A program made the translations under genes and the position numbers. 64,000 nucleotides of DNA from Isochrysis galbana. Lineage: Eukaryota; Haptophyta; Isochrysidales; Isochrysidaceae. The stretch covers positions 2,502,234 through 2,566,233 of the forward strand of contig CM030932.1 of NCBI GenBank assembly GCA_018136815.1, read 5' to 3'. Shown in pieces: positions 62,879-64,000 of this stretch (position 1 is its first letter; every line of letters begins with the position of its first letter). Under the pieces are notes generated by a model, which saw nothing but the letters and a program-made list of their open reading frames with translations, was not told where the DNA came from and did not search any database.

Positions 62879-64000
62879 GAGCAGGCCGTGGCGCGCCGCA
62901 TGGCGACGCGCCGCAGGGACCGGGGCGGAAGAGAATGGAACGAGGGAGAGGGGGGATTTGCACCCCCCCCGATGGAGTGTGGTGAGAAACGAGACCCGTT
63001 TGCATTAGCAAACGGGCGGAGGGGGGCGGCTGGCGACAGGAGGGAGATGGGAAGGGAGCGGCTCAAGAAGTCTCGGATACCATTGTGGCAGGCATACTCG
63101 GGGCGCAGTTGCTTATTTCTCGAGGACTGCTCGCGGCGTGAGCTGGTAAGGGCCGTTCTCCTTTTTTGACGAGAGGTTCCTCCCCCCCCCCCCCTGGTGC
63201 TATTTCCCGGAGAGTCGCCCGACGTAGGTCGGTCCGCCTCAACGGGTTTTCCCTCATTTTAACTTGTGGGGAGTTAGAATGGGAGCCGGGGGCATGCGAG
63301 GGGGGAGATTTGGAGGGGTGCATACATAGGTGTATGTATCTGTGTCAACAGCACGCGCCAAGTTGTACGGGCAGGTGCGCTGAGGGCTGTCGTGTTAGTT
63401 AGTACCGGGCTAGTGAGAGTAGTGGTACTAATGCTCAGTTAGATTTAGATTTGTTTGTCTAAGGGTGAAAATGTGAAAATTCACCAGCAAGCAGCAAGTC
63501 AAGATCCTAGATGGAGATGGAAAATACGGTGCTGGGGCGTCCCCCAGGGGCTCGGATGGGGATGGAGGGGAGCGACACACGGGAGCGCAACACGGGATTG
63601 GGGGCGCTCTGGCAAATTTTTTCAGCCTTTTCGAGCGCCACGGCGTGGAGCGCCTAGGGGTAGGCATCTTTATCCATTGAAAATGCCCCATTTATCCATG
63701 AGAAATTATCCAAGATATCCATCCGCATGGTGAGCGATCTTGGTGTTTTACCCCCGGGGTGTATGAAAAGGTTATCCATGATGACCTCTTCTCTGTTCCT
63801 ATTCCTATCGCTCCGGGGTGTGCATCGCGCCAACTTGTCGAGTGTCTCGAGTATCTTGCTATCTTCGGGCATTCGCCTAGGCTTAGATGGGTGGAGGATT
63901 CGTCCGCCATCTTGCAGCTATGCGGCACGTGTTATCCCTATCTGCAAAGCGGTTGTAAGTCTCGCGTCTCGCGCCCCCCTCACTCCATCGCGGACTCCCC
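62879..64000. other. Right-edge spacer without a supported gene
   Basis: Frames are short and uninformative. At 63970-64000 the sequence CGCGCCCCCCTCACTCCATCGCGGACTCCCC begins another GGGGTCAATGGGGGCC-family copy that leaves the window. Confidence 0.5.

Overview
The window is nuclear DNA from a single-celled eukaryote, probably an alga; I cannot name the lineage from sequence alone. It carries a cytosolic ribosomal protein gene (eS17), an EXO1-type nuclease, an ER dolichyl-phosphate glucosyltransferase and a nucleotide-sugar/triose-phosphate-type transporter. Introns are short GT-AG introns of about 80-175 bp, and there are no bacterial operon signals. Genes are intron-poor and separated by long, C/G-homopolymer-rich, repeat-laden spacers. 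A run of 100 Ns at 53369-53468 is an assembly gap.

Layout. 1-8931 (minus) is one uninterrupted reading frame of at least 2977 codons that runs off the left edge, with a disordered Ser/Pro-rich start, a C2-like domain and a PLAT-like domain. 9.6-19.5 kb is a transposon nest: a decayed hAT transposase of the DUF659 type, the 5' end of one LINE family (A), a long APE/RT LINE of a second family (B), then a frameshifted hAT transposase with its 3' terminus. 19.5-23 kb holds only repeats. 23.7-28.6 kb has a Met/Gln-rich coiled-coil protein and an EXO1-like nuclease (both plus). eS17 (minus, spliced) is at 30.6-31.4 kb. 31.8-35.4 kb has a minisatellite, an unknown 149-aa ORF and a betagamma-crystallin-like protein between direct repeats. 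35.9-48.6 kb is the gene-rich part: a spliced short-chain dehydrogenase, an ALG5-like glucosyltransferase, an F-box/RCC1-repeat protein, a 40-bp perfect hairpin and a spliced drug/metabolite-superfamily transporter. 49.4-52.3 kb is a second hAT transposase copy, split by an 883-bp hAT-type element with an 8-bp target duplication. 53.6-64 kb has two or three small minus-strand genes, a 0.2-kb tandem array, a reverse LINE-B 5' fragment and a complete 1268-bp non-autonomous hAT element with a perfect 8-bp target duplication.

How the parts relate. ALG5 and the transporter would both serve ER/Golgi glycosylation; otherwise the host genes share no evident pathway. The mobile elements are linked: several families begin TAGGG and carry family-specific 9-bp subterminal motifs, the terminus of the 16.7-19.5 kb hAT matches that of the 1268-bp element, and all LINE copies seen keep their 5' ends and lack 3' ends.
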